NCBI RefSeq assembly: GCF_035994945.1
Contig: NZ_CP108677.1
Coordinates: 4,402,001 to 4,466,000, forward strand
DNA: 64,000 nt
Direction of reading: 5' to 3'
From: Streptomyces sp. NBC_01216
GTDB taxonomy: Bacteria; Actinomycetota; Actinomycetes; Streptomycetales; Streptomycetaceae
Shown here: positions 30,088 to 38,642 of the stretch, in pieces
Numbering within the stretch: the first letter of the stretch is position 1
Layout: each line of letters begins with the position of its first letter
Notes under the pieces: generated by a model
What the model was told of the DNA's origin: nothing
The model's input: the letters and a program-made list of their open reading frames with translations, nothing else
Databases searched by the model: none
Translations under genes and position numbers: made by a program

Positions 30088-31386
30088 ATGGCCGACGCCG
30101 CATCGCGGCTGACGACTCTCGCCGAGGACCTGCTCGGCACCCCGTTCCCCGTCCGTCTGCGGGCCTGGGACGGCAGCGAGGCCGGCCCCGAGGGCGGCCC
30201 CGTCCTCATCGTCCGCCGGCGCCGCGCCCTGCGCCGACTGCTCTGGAAGCCCGGCGAACTCGGCCTGGCCCGCGCCTGGGTGGCCGGGGAGGTCGACGTC
30301 GAGGGCGACCTCTACGAGGTGCTGGACCGGCTCACCGGACTGCTCTGGGAACGCGAAGAGGAGACCAGGAGCGCCCTGGGGTCCGTACGCGACCCGAAGC
30401 TCCGCGCCGCGGCCCTCGCCCTCCTCGGACTTGCCGGGCCCCTGCCGCCCCCGCCCCCGCCCGCCGAGGAACTCCGCCGGCGCAGCGGCTCCCGCCACAG
30501 CAAGCGGCGGGACAAGCAGGCCGTCAGCCACCACTACGACGTGGGCAACGACTTCTACGCCCTGGTCCTCGGCCCCTCCATGGTCTACTCCTGCGCCTAC
30601 TGGACCGAGGGCGGCACCCTGGAGGACGCCCAGCGCGACAAGCTGGACCTCATCTCCCGCAAACTCGGCCTGAAGGAGGGCGTCCGGCTCCTCGACGTCG
30701 GCTGCGGCTGGGGCTCCATGGCCATCCACGCGGCCCGCGCCTACGGCGCCCGGGTCGTCGGTGTCACCCTCTCCCGCGAGCAGGCCGCCTACGCCCGCAA
30801 GCGGATCGCCGAGGAGGGCCTGGCCGACCGGATCGAGATCAGGGTCCAGGACTACCGGGACGTCTCGGACGGCCCGTACGACGCGATCTCCTCGATCGGC
30901 ATGGCCGAGCACGTCGGCGCCGTCCGCTACCGCGAGTACGCCGACACCCTGTACGCCCTCCTGAAGCCCGGCGGCCGGCTGCTCAACCACCAGATCTCCC
31001 GCCGCCCGGAACCGGACGAATCCGCCTACCGTGTCGACGCGTTCATCGACGCCTACGTCTTCCCCGACGGCGAGCTGGCCCCGATGGGCCGCACCCTCAC
31101 CCTGCTGGAGGACGCCGGCTTCGAGGTCCGCGACGTGGAGGCGCTGCGCGAGCACTACGCCCTGACGCTCCGCCGCTGGGTGGCCAACCTGGAGGGCGAC
31201 TGGGCCCGCGCGGTGCGCGGCACCTCGCCCGGCCGGGCGAGGATCTGGCGGCTCTACATGGCCGCCTCGGCCGTCTCCTTCGAGCGCAACCGGATCGGCG
31301 TGAACCAGTTCCTGGCGGTCCGGACGCCGGTGTCCGGACCGTCGGGCGTCGGGCTGCGCCCGCGGGTCTGGAACGAGGCGCGTTAG
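30088..31386 (+). CDS. Cyclopropane-fatty-acyl-phospholipid synthase-like SAM methyltransferase
   Basis: The 432-residue protein should add a methylene or methyl group from SAM to unsaturated fatty acyl chains in the membrane. The N-terminal 120 residues are the CFA lipid-association region; the catalytic part has SHHYDVGNDFYALVLGPSM, YSCAYWTEGGTLEDAQ, the SAM site LLDVGCGWGSMAIHA, and SIGMAEHVG. A Pro-rich loop joins the two parts. ATG 30088 follows GGAGG by eight bases. It may be co-regulated with ndh but has its own gap and the ndh terminator before it. Confidence 0.93.
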   Translation: MADAASRLTTLAEDLLGTPFPVRLRAWDGSEAGPEGGPVLIVRRRRALRRLLWKPGELGLARAWVAGEVDVEGDLYEVLDRLTGLLWEREEETRSALGSVRDPKLRAAALALLGLAGPLPPPPPPAEELRRRSGSRHSKRRDKQAVSHHYDVGNDFYALVLGPSMVYSCAYWTEGGTLEDAQRDKLDLISRKLGLKEGVRLLDVGCGWGSMAIHAARAYGARVVGVTLSREQAAYARKRIAEEGLADRIEIRVQDYRDVSDGPYDAISSIGMAEHVGAVRYREYADTLYALLKPGGRLLNHQISRRPEPDESAYRVDAFIDAYVFPDGELAPMGRTLTLLEDAGFEVRDVEALREHYALTLRRWVANLEGDWARAVRGTSPGRARIWRLYMAASAVSFERNRIGVNQFLAVRTPVSGPSGVGLRPRVWNEAR

Positions 31387-31408
31387 CGCGCTGAGACCCT
31401 GCCCACCG

Positions 31409-31448
31409 GGAAGGGCCGGCACCCCCGGTACGGGGAGCCGGCCCTTCC
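31409..31448. terminator. Bidirectional terminator between convergent genes
   Basis: A perfect 12-bp stem (31409-31420 with 31437-31448) lies between the methyltransferase stop and the end of the ABC permease, with A-rich and T-rich flanks in each direction. Confidence 0.8.
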
Positions 31449-31489
31449 TCCTGCTCGCCTCCTGCTCCCGGCCTTCCGGCCGGACGGCC

Positions 31490-34018
31490 CTACTCGGCCT
31501 TGATCGCGGTCAGCATGTTCAGCTTCGCCGCGCTGCGCGCGGGCCACAGCGAGGCCAGCACACCGACCAGTCCGGCCAGGAGGAGGAAGACGCCGATCCG
31601 GTCCCAGGGCAGCACCAGGGAATAGCCGGGCATGGTGTCCCGCAGGGTCTCGCCGATCGCCCAGCCGAGGAACGAGCCGAGCCCGATGCCGACCACCGCG
31701 CCGAACAGCGAGATGACCACGGCCTCCAGACGCACCATCCGCTTCACCCGGCGCCGGTCGAGGCCGATCGCCCTCAGCATGCCGATCTCCTGCTGACGCT
31801 CGAAGACCGACATCGCCAGGGTGTTCACGACCCCCAGCACCGCGATGATCAGGGCCATCGCCAGCAGGCCGTACATGATGTTCAGCATCGTGTTGATGAT
31901 GCCGCCGAAGGATTCCCGGATGTCCTGCTGGTCCATGACCGTCATGGCCGGGTTGTCGCCGAGGGCCTTCGTCAGGGCCTTCTCCCCGGCGTCCGAGGCG
32001 CCGCGGTCCATCTTCACGAAGATCTGCGGGATGTACGGTTCGGCGCCGTGCGCGTCGAGGATCGCGCTGTCGAGGACGACCGGGGAGACGAACTCGCTGT
32101 CCTCGAAGACGGCGCCGACGGTCAGTTCGCCCTTCTTGCCGTCGGAGAACTCCACCGGGAGGGTCGTGCCGGCCTTCCAGCCCCGCATCCGTGCCGTCGT
32201 GTCGGCGACGGCGATCCGGCCGTCGGCCAGCGAGGCGAGCGATCCGCTCGTGACCTTCAGGTTGAGCACCTGCTCCACGGCGCCGGGGGTGACACCCGAG
32301 GCCGAGGCGAAGTCGCCCTTGATCTCCAGGGAGCCGGCCTGCTGCGGCGAGACGGCCGCGACGCCGGGAGCGTTCTCCAGGGCCGTCAGCGCTTCCCGGT
32401 TCAGTCCGTCGCCGCTGGCCATGGTGACCATGTAGTCGGCCTTGATCTGATCCGTCGTCATCCGGTCGACGGCCGAGCCGACCGTGACGCCCAGCACCGA
32501 CAGTCCGGTGACCAGCGTCAGCCCGATGGCGAGCGCGGACGCGGTGGCACCGGTACGCCGGGGGTTGCGGACCGCGTTCCGGCCGGCCAGCTCGCCCGCC
32601 ACGCCGAAGGACCTCAGGACCGGTCGCGCCAGCGCGATCACGGGGCGGGACAGCAGCGGGATCAACACGATCACGCCGACCAGGGCGAGGAAGGCGCCAC
32701 CGCCGATCAGCATCCGTCCGTTGTCGCCGCCGGCGCCCGCACCGGCGACGATGCCGAGGGCGCCGAGGGCGGTGAGGACCGCGCCGACCGAGTTGCGCAG
32801 GACCAGGGACTTGGTGGTGGCCACCGCGTGGACGCTGCTCATCGCGGCCACCGGCGGGATCTTCGCGGCACGGCGGCCGGGCAGCCACGCGGCCAACATC
32901 GTGACCAGCACGCCGACGGCCAGCGCCGAGATCAGCGGGGTGGTGCCGATGACCAGACCGCCTTCCGGGATCCGCATGCCGAAGGAGGCCATGCCGGCCC
33001 GCAGGCCGACGGCCAGCAGCACGCCCAGACCGAACCCGGCGAGCGAGGCGACCAGGCCGACCAGACCGGCCTCGGCCAGCACCGAGCGGGTGATCTGCCG
33101 ACGGGAGGCACCGACCGCGCGCATCAGGGCCAGTTCCTTGGTGCGCTGCGCGACCAGCATCGCGAAGGTGTTGGAGATCAGGAAGACGCCGACGAAGAGC
33201 GCGATGCCGGCGAAGGCGAGGAGCATCTGGTTGAGCGCGCTCAGCCCGGACTCGATCTGACGGGCCTGCTCGTCGGCGAGCGCCTGCCCGGTCTGGGCAT
33301 CGGCCTCCTCGCCCACCAGCGGCTTCACCGCGGCCAGGATCGTGTCGGCGTCGGCGCCGGGCTCTGCGACGACCGAGACGTCCGAGAAGAATCCGGGCTT
33401 CAGGTAGAGCTTCTGGGCCACGGCGGTGTCGAAGAGGACCAGGCTGCCGCCGGCGTTCACGGCCCCGTCCTCGGTGGTGAAGACGCCGGAGAGGGCGTAC
33501 TCCTTCACCGGGCCGTTGGTGGCGACACGGACGGTGTCGCCCACCTGGTAGCCGCCCTGCTCGGCGGTGTCCTTGTCGAGGGCGATCTGTCCGGCCTCGG
33601 CCGGGCCGCCGCCCGCGGTGAAGCGGTACGCGGGATCCCGGCCGTCCTCGCCGGGCGCGAAGTTGGCACCCCGGTTGGACCAGCCGACGCCGATCAGCTT
33701 GCCGTCCCGGTCGGGCACTCCCGCGAAACCGCCGACCCGGCCGGTCGCGGAGGCGACGCCGTCGAGGCCCGCGATCTTCTCCCGGACCTGCTCGGAGAGG
33801 CCCGGTGTCCCGGTCGGGTCGTCTCCGGTCGGACGGGCGGAGACGGCGACGGCCACGTCGCGGTAGCTCTTGGCGGACTGGTTGCGGAAGGCGTCGGAAA
33901 GCGTGTCGGTGAAGACCAGCGTGCCGGAGACGAAGGCCACGCCGAGCATCACGGCGAGCACGGTCATCAGCAGCCTGGCCTTGTGCGCGAGCACGTTACG
34001 CAAGGCGGTACGGAACAT
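31490..34018 (-). CDS. ABC transporter permease, MacB/FtsX type (full length)
   Basis: The 842-residue permease has the two-repeat layout: an N-terminal helix (KARLLMTVLAVMLGVAFVSG), a large extracytoplasmic domain, three helices with the loop QRTKELALMRAVGASRRQ, and a second copy starting RNPRRTGATASALAIGLTLV with loop ERQQEIGMLRAIGLDRRRV. Such permeases with their ATPase export peptides or lipids, or act as mechanical transmitters. It is transcribed after the ATPase gene (34258-35028), 239 bp downstream with no recognisable gene between. It is a paralogue of the partial permease at 2-1108, including the identical RNPRRTGAT motif. Confidence 0.95.
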   Translation of the reverse strand: MFRTALRNVLAHKARLLMTVLAVMLGVAFVSGTLVFTDTLSDAFRNQSAKSYRDVAVAVSARPTGDDPTGTPGLSEQVREKIAGLDGVASATGRVGGFAGVPDRDGKLIGVGWSNRGANFAPGEDGRDPAYRFTAGGGPAEAGQIALDKDTAEQGGYQVGDTVRVATNGPVKEYALSGVFTTEDGAVNAGGSLVLFDTAVAQKLYLKPGFFSDVSVVAEPGADADTILAAVKPLVGEEADAQTGQALADEQARQIESGLSALNQMLLAFAGIALFVGVFLISNTFAMLVAQRTKELALMRAVGASRRQITRSVLAEAGLVGLVASLAGFGLGVLLAVGLRAGMASFGMRIPEGGLVIGTTPLISALAVGVLVTMLAAWLPGRRAAKIPPVAAMSSVHAVATTKSLVLRNSVGAVLTALGALGIVAGAGAGGDNGRMLIGGGAFLALVGVIVLIPLLSRPVIALARPVLRSFGVAGELAGRNAVRNPRRTGATASALAIGLTLVTGLSVLGVTVGSAVDRMTTDQIKADYMVTMASGDGLNREALTALENAPGVAAVSPQQAGSLEIKGDFASASGVTPGAVEQVLNLKVTSGSLASLADGRIAVADTTARMRGWKAGTTLPVEFSDGKKGELTVGAVFEDSEFVSPVVLDSAILDAHGAEPYIPQIFVKMDRGASDAGEKALTKALGDNPAMTVMDQQDIRESFGGIINTMLNIMYGLLAMALIIAVLGVVNTLAMSVFERQQEIGMLRAIGLDRRRVKRMVRLEAVVISLFGAVVGIGLGSFLGWAIGETLRDTMPGYSLVLPWDRIGVFLLLAGLVGVLASLWPARSAAKLNMLTAIKAE

Positions 34019-34257
34019 GGTGGGTGTCCTGGGGTGGGGCCGGCGCGAGGCGCCTGGGGCGCGTCGGGCGGGGAGGAGAAGGGCAAGGGGAGGGCGATGG
34101 GGAGGGCCCGCGCCGCCGGGCGTCGCCGGGACGGCCGGTGCGGGAGGGCGTCGCCCGGTCGGCCCGCGCGGACCCGGCTCCCGGGGGCGGGTGCCAGGGG
34201 GCGGGCGGCAGACGGCTGGGATGCCCGGGGCGGGCGGTTCAGGGCGGCGGCGCGGCC

Positions 34258-35028
34258 TCAGCTCGTGCGGCCCTTGGCGTCGAACGCCTTCATACGGTCG
34301 AGGACACCGTCCGCCGTCGGGCTGATCATCTCGTCGACGATCCGTCCGTCGGCGAGGAAGACGACCCGGTCCGCGTAGGAGGCGGCCGCCGGGTCGTGGG
34401 TGACCATGACGACGGTCTGGCCCAGCTCACGCACCGAGTTGCGCAGGAAGCCCAGCACCTCCGCGCCCGAGCGCGAGTCCAGGTTTCCGGTCGGCTCGTC
34501 ACCGAAGATGATCTCGGGGCGGGAGGCCAGCGCGCGGGCCACGGCGACCCGCTGCTGCTGACCGCCGGAGAGCTGCGCGGGGCGGTGGCTCAGCCGGTCG
34601 GAGAGGCCGATCATGTCGATGACCCGCTCCACCCACTGCTTGTCGGGCTTGCGGCCCGCGATGTCCATCGGGAGCGTGATGTTCTCCAGCGCGGTCAGCG
34701 TCGGCAGCAGGTTGAACGCCTGGAAGATGAAGCCGATCTTGTCCCGGCGCAGCTGGGTCAGCTGCCTGTCCTTCAGCGTGCCGAGTTCGGTGTCGCCGAT
34801 CCGGGCCGACCCGGAGCTGAAGGAGTCCAGGCCCGCGACGCAGTGCATCAGCGTGGACTTGCCGGAACCGGAGGGCCCCATGATGGCGGTGAACTCGGCC
34901 TGCCTGAAGTCCACGGAGACCCGGTCGAGGGCGACCACCTGGGTCTCGCCCTGTCCGTATACCTTCGAGAGATCCTGGGCACGGGCGGCCACCGCGGTGG
35001 CGCGGGGCACGGTGGTGGTGGTCTGCAC
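34258..35028 (-). CDS. ABC transporter ATP-binding protein (LolD/MacB type)
   Basis: The 256-residue ATPase shows Walker A GPSGSGKSTLMHCVAGLDS, the Q-loop FIFQAFNLLPTLTALEN, signature LSGGQQQRVAVARALA, Walker B IIFGDEPTGNLD and the His switch VVMVTHDPAAA. It energises the permease encoded downstream. The GTG at 35028 is preferred: AGGAG is eight bases upstream, whereas the longer reading from 35070 adds 14 residues containing that ribosome site. Between 35029 and 35390 I see no gene. Confidence 0.96.
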   Translation of the reverse strand: MQTTTTVPRATAVAARAQDLSKVYGQGETQVVALDRVSVDFRQAEFTAIMGPSGSGKSTLMHCVAGLDSFSSGSARIGDTELGTLKDRQLTQLRRDKIGFIFQAFNLLPTLTALENITLPMDIAGRKPDKQWVERVIDMIGLSDRLSHRPAQLSGGQQQRVAVARALASRPEIIFGDEPTGNLDSRSGAEVLGFLRNSVRELGQTVVMVTHDPAAASYADRVVFLADGRIVDEMISPTADGVLDRMKAFDAKGRTS

Positions 35029-35371
35029 GAGGGGGACTCCTGTCACTGCGGCTTGCGGGAACCACTCCATCGTGTCGGTCGTTCCGGAGCCGGTCGTCCG
35101 TCCACATGCCCGTTCCCGGGGCCGCCTGGAGTCGCATCGGGGAGCAGCACCCTCCTCCTGAGGTATGACGGAAACCCCGAGCCGTCCCGGTGGGTGCTCC
35201 CGCGCCGGACGCCCCGCGACGCGTGCGCCACCGGGCGGCGACTTTCCGTCAATCCGAAGCGCGCGTCTTTGCGCCTGCGAGCCCCGTCACCGTTTGCCCG
35301 GGGGGCCTCCCACCTGCGCTGACACACCCTCAGGCCCCAATAAAATAAGACAACATCGGGACGGCGTTCGG

Positions 35372-35399
35372 CTGAACGGGGGAAGCGCCCCGATAGGCT
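35372..35399 (+). promoter_or_regulatory. Candidate bldA promoter
   Basis: CTGAAC (35372-35377) and TAGGCT (35394-35399) are 16 bp apart and end 28 bp before the mature tRNA. Spacing is one base short of ideal, so this is a moderate call. Confidence 0.45.
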
Positions 35400-35427
35400 C
35401 ATGTGCCAACGCGGAGACGCGCACCAC

Positions 35428-35509
35428 GCCCGGATGGTGGAACGCAGACACGGCGAGCTTAAACCTCGCTGGCCTTCGGGCCGTACCGGTTCGAGTCCGG
35501 TTCCGGGCA
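35428..35509 (+). tRNA. bldA: tRNA-Leu (anticodon UAA), bldA
   Basis: A complete type II tRNA: acceptor stem GCCCGGA/TCCGGGC with discriminator A, anticodon stem GCGAG/CTCGC around loop CTTAAAC (anticodon TAA), long variable arm GGCC-TTCG-GGCC, and T arm CCGG-TTCGAGT-CCGG. The terminal CCA is not fully encoded. This is the only tRNA that reads UUA codons; in Streptomyces it is BldA, whose late abundance controls development and antibiotic pathways. By eye I saw no in-frame TTA codon in the genes of this window. Confidence 0.96.
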
Positions 35510-35640
35510 CAGCTCCCCCTCCTCGCACCCTCGCTCTCACCGGGATCACACAAAAGATCCTCCCCGAGCACTAGGGTGATTCTTTTGCTCGCGCATTACT
35601 CTTGACGCGAGGCTGCGCCGTGCGGCCATGGAGGAGTGAG

Positions 35641-36528
35641 ATGAGGAGCAGTAACCCGGTCTTCTCGCGACGGGGGTTCAGCCGCGACAACGGCCCCGCC
35701 GGCTTCGACGGGCAGCAGCCGCAGGCCGGGGGCCCCGCCGTCGGGACGAACCCGTATGCCCAGGGCACCGGTCATCCCTACGCGACCAACCCGTACGCGA
35801 CGCAGGACACGCAGTACGCCACCCCGCCGCAGGCCCGCGGCGACGTGATGACGATCGACGACGTGGTGAGCCGTACGGCCATCACGCTCGGCACGGTCGT
35901 CGTGACCGCGGCCCTCGCGTGGATCGTGATGCCGGTCGACCCGGCGAACCTCGGCAAGTCGTACGGCATCGCCATCGGTGCCGCGCTGGTCGCCTTCGTC
36001 CTCGCGATGGTCCAGTCGTTCAAGCGCACGCCGTCCCCGGCGCTCATCCTGGCCTACGCGGCGTTCGAGGGCTTCTTCCTCGGTGTCATCTCCGCCGCGG
36101 TCTCCACCTATATCTCGCCTGGTGTGGTGGTGCAGGCCGTCCTCGGCACGATGGCGGTCTTCGCCGGCGTGCTGATCGCCTACAAGATGCGCTGGATCCG
36201 CGTCACCCGCCGCTTCTACGGCTTCGTGATGGCCGCGGCGATGGGCTTCGTCCTGCTGATGGCCGTCAACATGCTCTTCTCGCTCTTCGACGGAGCCGGT
36301 GACGGCCTCGGCTTCCGCAGCGGCGGCCTGGGCATCCTCTTCGGCGTCATCGGCATCATCCTCGGCGCCTGCTTCCTGGCCCTGGACTTCAAGCAGGTCG
36401 AGGACGGCGTGACCTACGGCGCCCCGCGCCAGGAGTCCTGGCTGGCTGCCTTCGGTCTCACCATGACCCTGGTGTGGATCTACCTGGAGATGCTGCGTCT
36501 GCTGTCGATCCTTCAGGGCGACGACTGA
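35641..36528 (+). CDS. Bax inhibitor-1/YccA-family membrane protein
   Basis: The 295-residue protein has a 65-residue cytoplasmic N-terminus with NPYAQ/NPYAT repeats, then seven membrane helices. Family motifs include TALAWIV in the first helix region, FEGFFLGVISAAVS, and a C-terminal acidic helix LGACFLALDFKQVEDG that forms the pH-sensing di-aspartyl latch in bacterial homologues. These are calcium-leak channels in structural work; the physiological role in Streptomyces is not established. GGAGGAG sits just before the ATG at 35641, favouring it over a GTG at 35602. A perfect 30-bp palindrome follows as terminator. Confidence 0.93.
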   Translation: MRSSNPVFSRRGFSRDNGPAGFDGQQPQAGGPAVGTNPYAQGTGHPYATNPYATQDTQYATPPQARGDVMTIDDVVSRTAITLGTVVVTAALAWIVMPVDPANLGKSYGIAIGAALVAFVLAMVQSFKRTPSPALILAYAAFEGFFLGVISAAVSTYISPGVVVQAVLGTMAVFAGVLIAYKMRWIRVTRRFYGFVMAAAMGFVLLMAVNMLFSLFDGAGDGLGFRSGGLGILFGVIGIILGACFLALDFKQVEDGVTYGAPRQESWLAAFGLTMTLVWIYLEMLRLLSILQGDD

Positions 36529-36561
36529 CACTTCCGCGCGGGCGACCGCGTGACGGAGTGA

Positions 36562-36591
36562 GAAGGGCCTGCCCGGCCGGGCAGGCCCTTC
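36562..36591 (+). terminator. Terminator of the BI-1 gene
   Basis: A 30-bp perfect palindrome with AAGGG/CCCTT flanks, 33 bp after the stop, shared by the opposing gene that ends at 36655. Confidence 0.85.
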
Positions 36592-36654
36592 CGCGTGCCC
36601 GGAGGGGCGACGGTGCGCCGCCCCTCCGGTTCGGACGCCGCCGGTGCCCGCGTG

Positions 36655-36885
36655 TCAGAGCAGCCGACGGGCCGCTCTGCGCAGGTCGTACTCGTGGACG
36701 ATCGCCTTCGCGTGGCCGTACGCGAGGTCGTGCGCGCCGCGGAGCCAGCTGACCTTCTCCTCGAAACGGACGAGGGAGGGGCCTTCCTCCACGGTGCGGA
36801 GCCAGTCGGACACTTCACGACCGGTGCAGTGGGGGATGCGGGCGAGCAGGTTGCGGTGGGTCTCTTCGGAGAAGACGTGGGACAT
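36655..36885 (-). CDS. DUF4287-type small protein
   Basis: The 76-residue protein reads SEETHRNLLARIPHCTGREV then SDWLRTVEEG and ends HDLAYGHAKAIVHEYDLRRA. The layout, a short three-helix unit with conserved Trp and the GHAKAIVHE stretch, fits the DUF4287 family. The function is unknown. GGAGG lies five bases upstream of the ATG. It is divergent from the gene at 36986 and converges on the BI-1 gene. Confidence 0.85.
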   Translation of the reverse strand: MSHVFSEETHRNLLARIPHCTGREVSDWLRTVEEGPSLVRFEEKVSWLRGAHDLAYGHAKAIVHEYDLRRAARRLL

Positions 36886-36985
36886 CGGCGCCTCCGGACG
36901 CGTGTTGCCGTGTGCTTCTTCCCGTCACCGTGCCTGACCGTTCCCCCGTTGGCAACAGTCCCTCGAGGGCGCGTAGGGTCGCGGC

Positions 36986-37315
36986 GTGCTTGATACGACT
37001 GAACTGACCTCGGCCGTCGAGCGCTTCGCCGACCGGCTGCGGACCGCCCCGCAGAGCCGACTCCAGCGCGGAGCCGCCGCCGAAGGACTCGAACTGGCAA
37101 GGGAGTTGGCGCTGCGCGCGCAGCGCATCGAGGAGCCGCGGCACCCCGGCCGGATCATCCCGGACGCCGGAGTCTTCGCGGTCGCGGACCAACTCGTCGT
37201 CGCCGGTCGCGATCTGGCCGAAATCCTGCGAGCGGCCCCGGCCGATTCCCCGGAGCGGGAACGGGACGAGGCCGTGAGGCTGGTGCGTGAGGCTGAGGGC
37301 CGGTCGGGACTGTAG
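36986..37315 (+). CDS. Conserved small hypothetical protein
   Basis: The 109-residue protein is almost all helical (TTELTSAVERFADRLRTAP, ARELALRAQRIEEPRHPGR) and ends with charged residues. The fragment PGRIIPDAGVFAVADQLVVA is its most distinctive part. I do not recognise a named domain. Starts at GTG 36986 with TAGGGT (36974-36979) six bases before it, so it is probably leaderless. Codon usage is normal for the region. Confidence 0.78.
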   Translation: MLDTTELTSAVERFADRLRTAPQSRLQRGAAAEGLELARELALRAQRIEEPRHPGRIIPDAGVFAVADQLVVAGRDLAEILRAAPADSPERERDEAVRLVREAEGRSGL

Positions 37316-37369
37316 TCACCCGCGGAGCCGCGGGCGCCGGCCGGGACCCCGGCCCCGCTGACCGTACGG

Positions 37370-38215
37370 TCAGAGCGAGGCGATGACGCGGTCCGCCAGA
37401 ATGTAGACGCTCCCGGAGTCGCCACAGGAGAACGTCAGGGCGTAGGCGCCCGAGACGCCCGAACCGCCCAGCAGCACCGGGGCGTGGCCCGCGCGCAGCG
37501 CCTCCGCGAGGCGTTCGGCGGTCTCGCGGTGACCGGGGGTCATGCAGAGCGTGGTGCCGTCGGCGAACACGTACACGTCGAGCGTGCCGAGCGGGCCGGG
37601 ACGGACGTCGGTCAGCGCGGTGGCCGTGTCGGCCAGGTCCTCGAGGCGGGCCACCGTGCGCTCGTGGTCCGTCACGACGGGAGTCTGGACCGGCACGAAG
37701 TCCGGGTGCGACGGGTGTCTGCGGCGGGCCGCGGCGAGCTCCGGGGAGTCCTCGGTGTACTCGGTCAGCTCGGGGAACTCCTCCAGGACGCTCTCCGTGG
37801 CGACCCCGTCGAGAGCGGCGGCCTCCGCCTCCATCGCCTCCAGCGCCATCGCCTCCAGACCCACGAAGTCGGCCTGGCGCGGGACGAAGAACGGACCCTC
37901 CTCGCCGGACCCCGGCAGGCCGCCGGGCAGAGAGGGCGCGTCGGCCGAATCCCGCACCTCCTGCGCCGCCCAGAAGGCACGCGCCTCGGCGAGCTCCCGC
38001 TCCCGCTCCTCGGCCAGCGCCTCGGCGACCGCGGCGCGTATCTCGGCGGCCGGCGTCTGACGGGCCGCAGGGACGGACACGCCCTGTGGGGCGGCGAGTT
38101 CACTACGGAGAGCAACGACCTGCTTACGGAGACCGTGGGCAGCGTGCAGGGCGGCGGCGCCCACGGCCGTGGCGGCAGCCGTGGTCACCAGCAGGGCAAG
38201 AGACATGGCGCTCAC
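37370..38215 (-). CDS. Membrane-anchored conserved hypothetical protein
   Basis: The 281-residue protein has one N-terminal membrane helix (LALLVTTAAATAVGAAALHA), a long charged helical stretch (about 35-85), an acidic middle region, and a C-terminal domain with TLDVYVFADGTTLCMTPGHR and YALTFSCGDSGSVYILADRV. The second cysteine-containing strand pair looks like a small beta domain. No named family is recognised. The GTG at 38215 has GGGAG seven bases upstream. A 13-bp inverted repeat lies in its upstream region at 38366-38400. Confidence 0.8.
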   Translation of the reverse strand: MSAMSLALLVTTAAATAVGAAALHAAHGLRKQVVALRSELAAPQGVSVPAARQTPAAEIRAAVAEALAEERERELAEARAFWAAQEVRDSADAPSLPGGLPGSGEEGPFFVPRQADFVGLEAMALEAMEAEAAALDGVATESVLEEFPELTEYTEDSPELAAARRRHPSHPDFVPVQTPVVTDHERTVARLEDLADTATALTDVRPGPLGTLDVYVFADGTTLCMTPGHRETAERLAEALRAGHAPVLLGGSGVSGAYALTFSCGDSGSVYILADRVIASL

Positions 38216-38365
38216 TGACGTACTCCCGATTCCGAGTCGATCCCCCGACTTCCTACATCAGCTTGGCGTGGGAGTGCGCCTCCTGTCAGTGCATTACGTC
38301 ACGAATTGGACAGGTATTTATGCCCGATGTTTAGTCCCGATGTGCCCGTGACCTGCGAAAACGAC

Positions 38366-38400
38366 TCTCCCCCGGGATATAGGTCACATCCTGGGGGAGA
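38366..38400. repeat. Inverted repeat upstream of the gene at 37370-38215
   Basis: TCTCCCCCGGGAT pairs with ATCCTGGGGGAGA (one mismatch) around a 9-nt loop. The GGTCAC/GTGACC hexamer occurs three times nearby (about 38348, 38382 and 38404). The surrounding 38216-38558 holds no gene. It may be an operator or a terminator-like stem. Confidence 0.5.
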
Positions 38401-38558
38401 TTCGGTCACGGCTGGGACGCGGAGCGGTTCGATCCGGCGCCGTCAGGCCGTGGGAGCGCTGTCGGCCGAACCCCGCACAGGCCGGCGGACGCGCGCCGCG
38501 CGCCGCCCGGCCGCCGGAGCCGCCGCCCCACGAGACGCTCACCCTCCGCTACGGCTCA

Positions 38559-38591
38559 GAGCCTGTCGGGTGGCCTTCGGTCGACAGGCTC
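38559..38591 (-). terminator. Hairpin after the thiolase gene (33-bp repeat copy 2)
   Basis: Identical over 33 bp to 24017-24049. Ten-base arms GAGCCTGTCG/CGACAGGCTC enclose a CTTCGG loop region, 52 bp beyond the thiolase stop on the minus strand. Confidence 0.75.
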
Positions 38592-38642
38592 TCAGCCCGA
38601 CCGCCGGGCCGTGCCGTTCGCGTGGTGCCTCGCCACCGCGGC

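Noticed and set aside
35165..35605. 146-codon open frame spanning bldA
   Set aside because: It crosses the whole tRNA and promoter; the composition is not coding-like.
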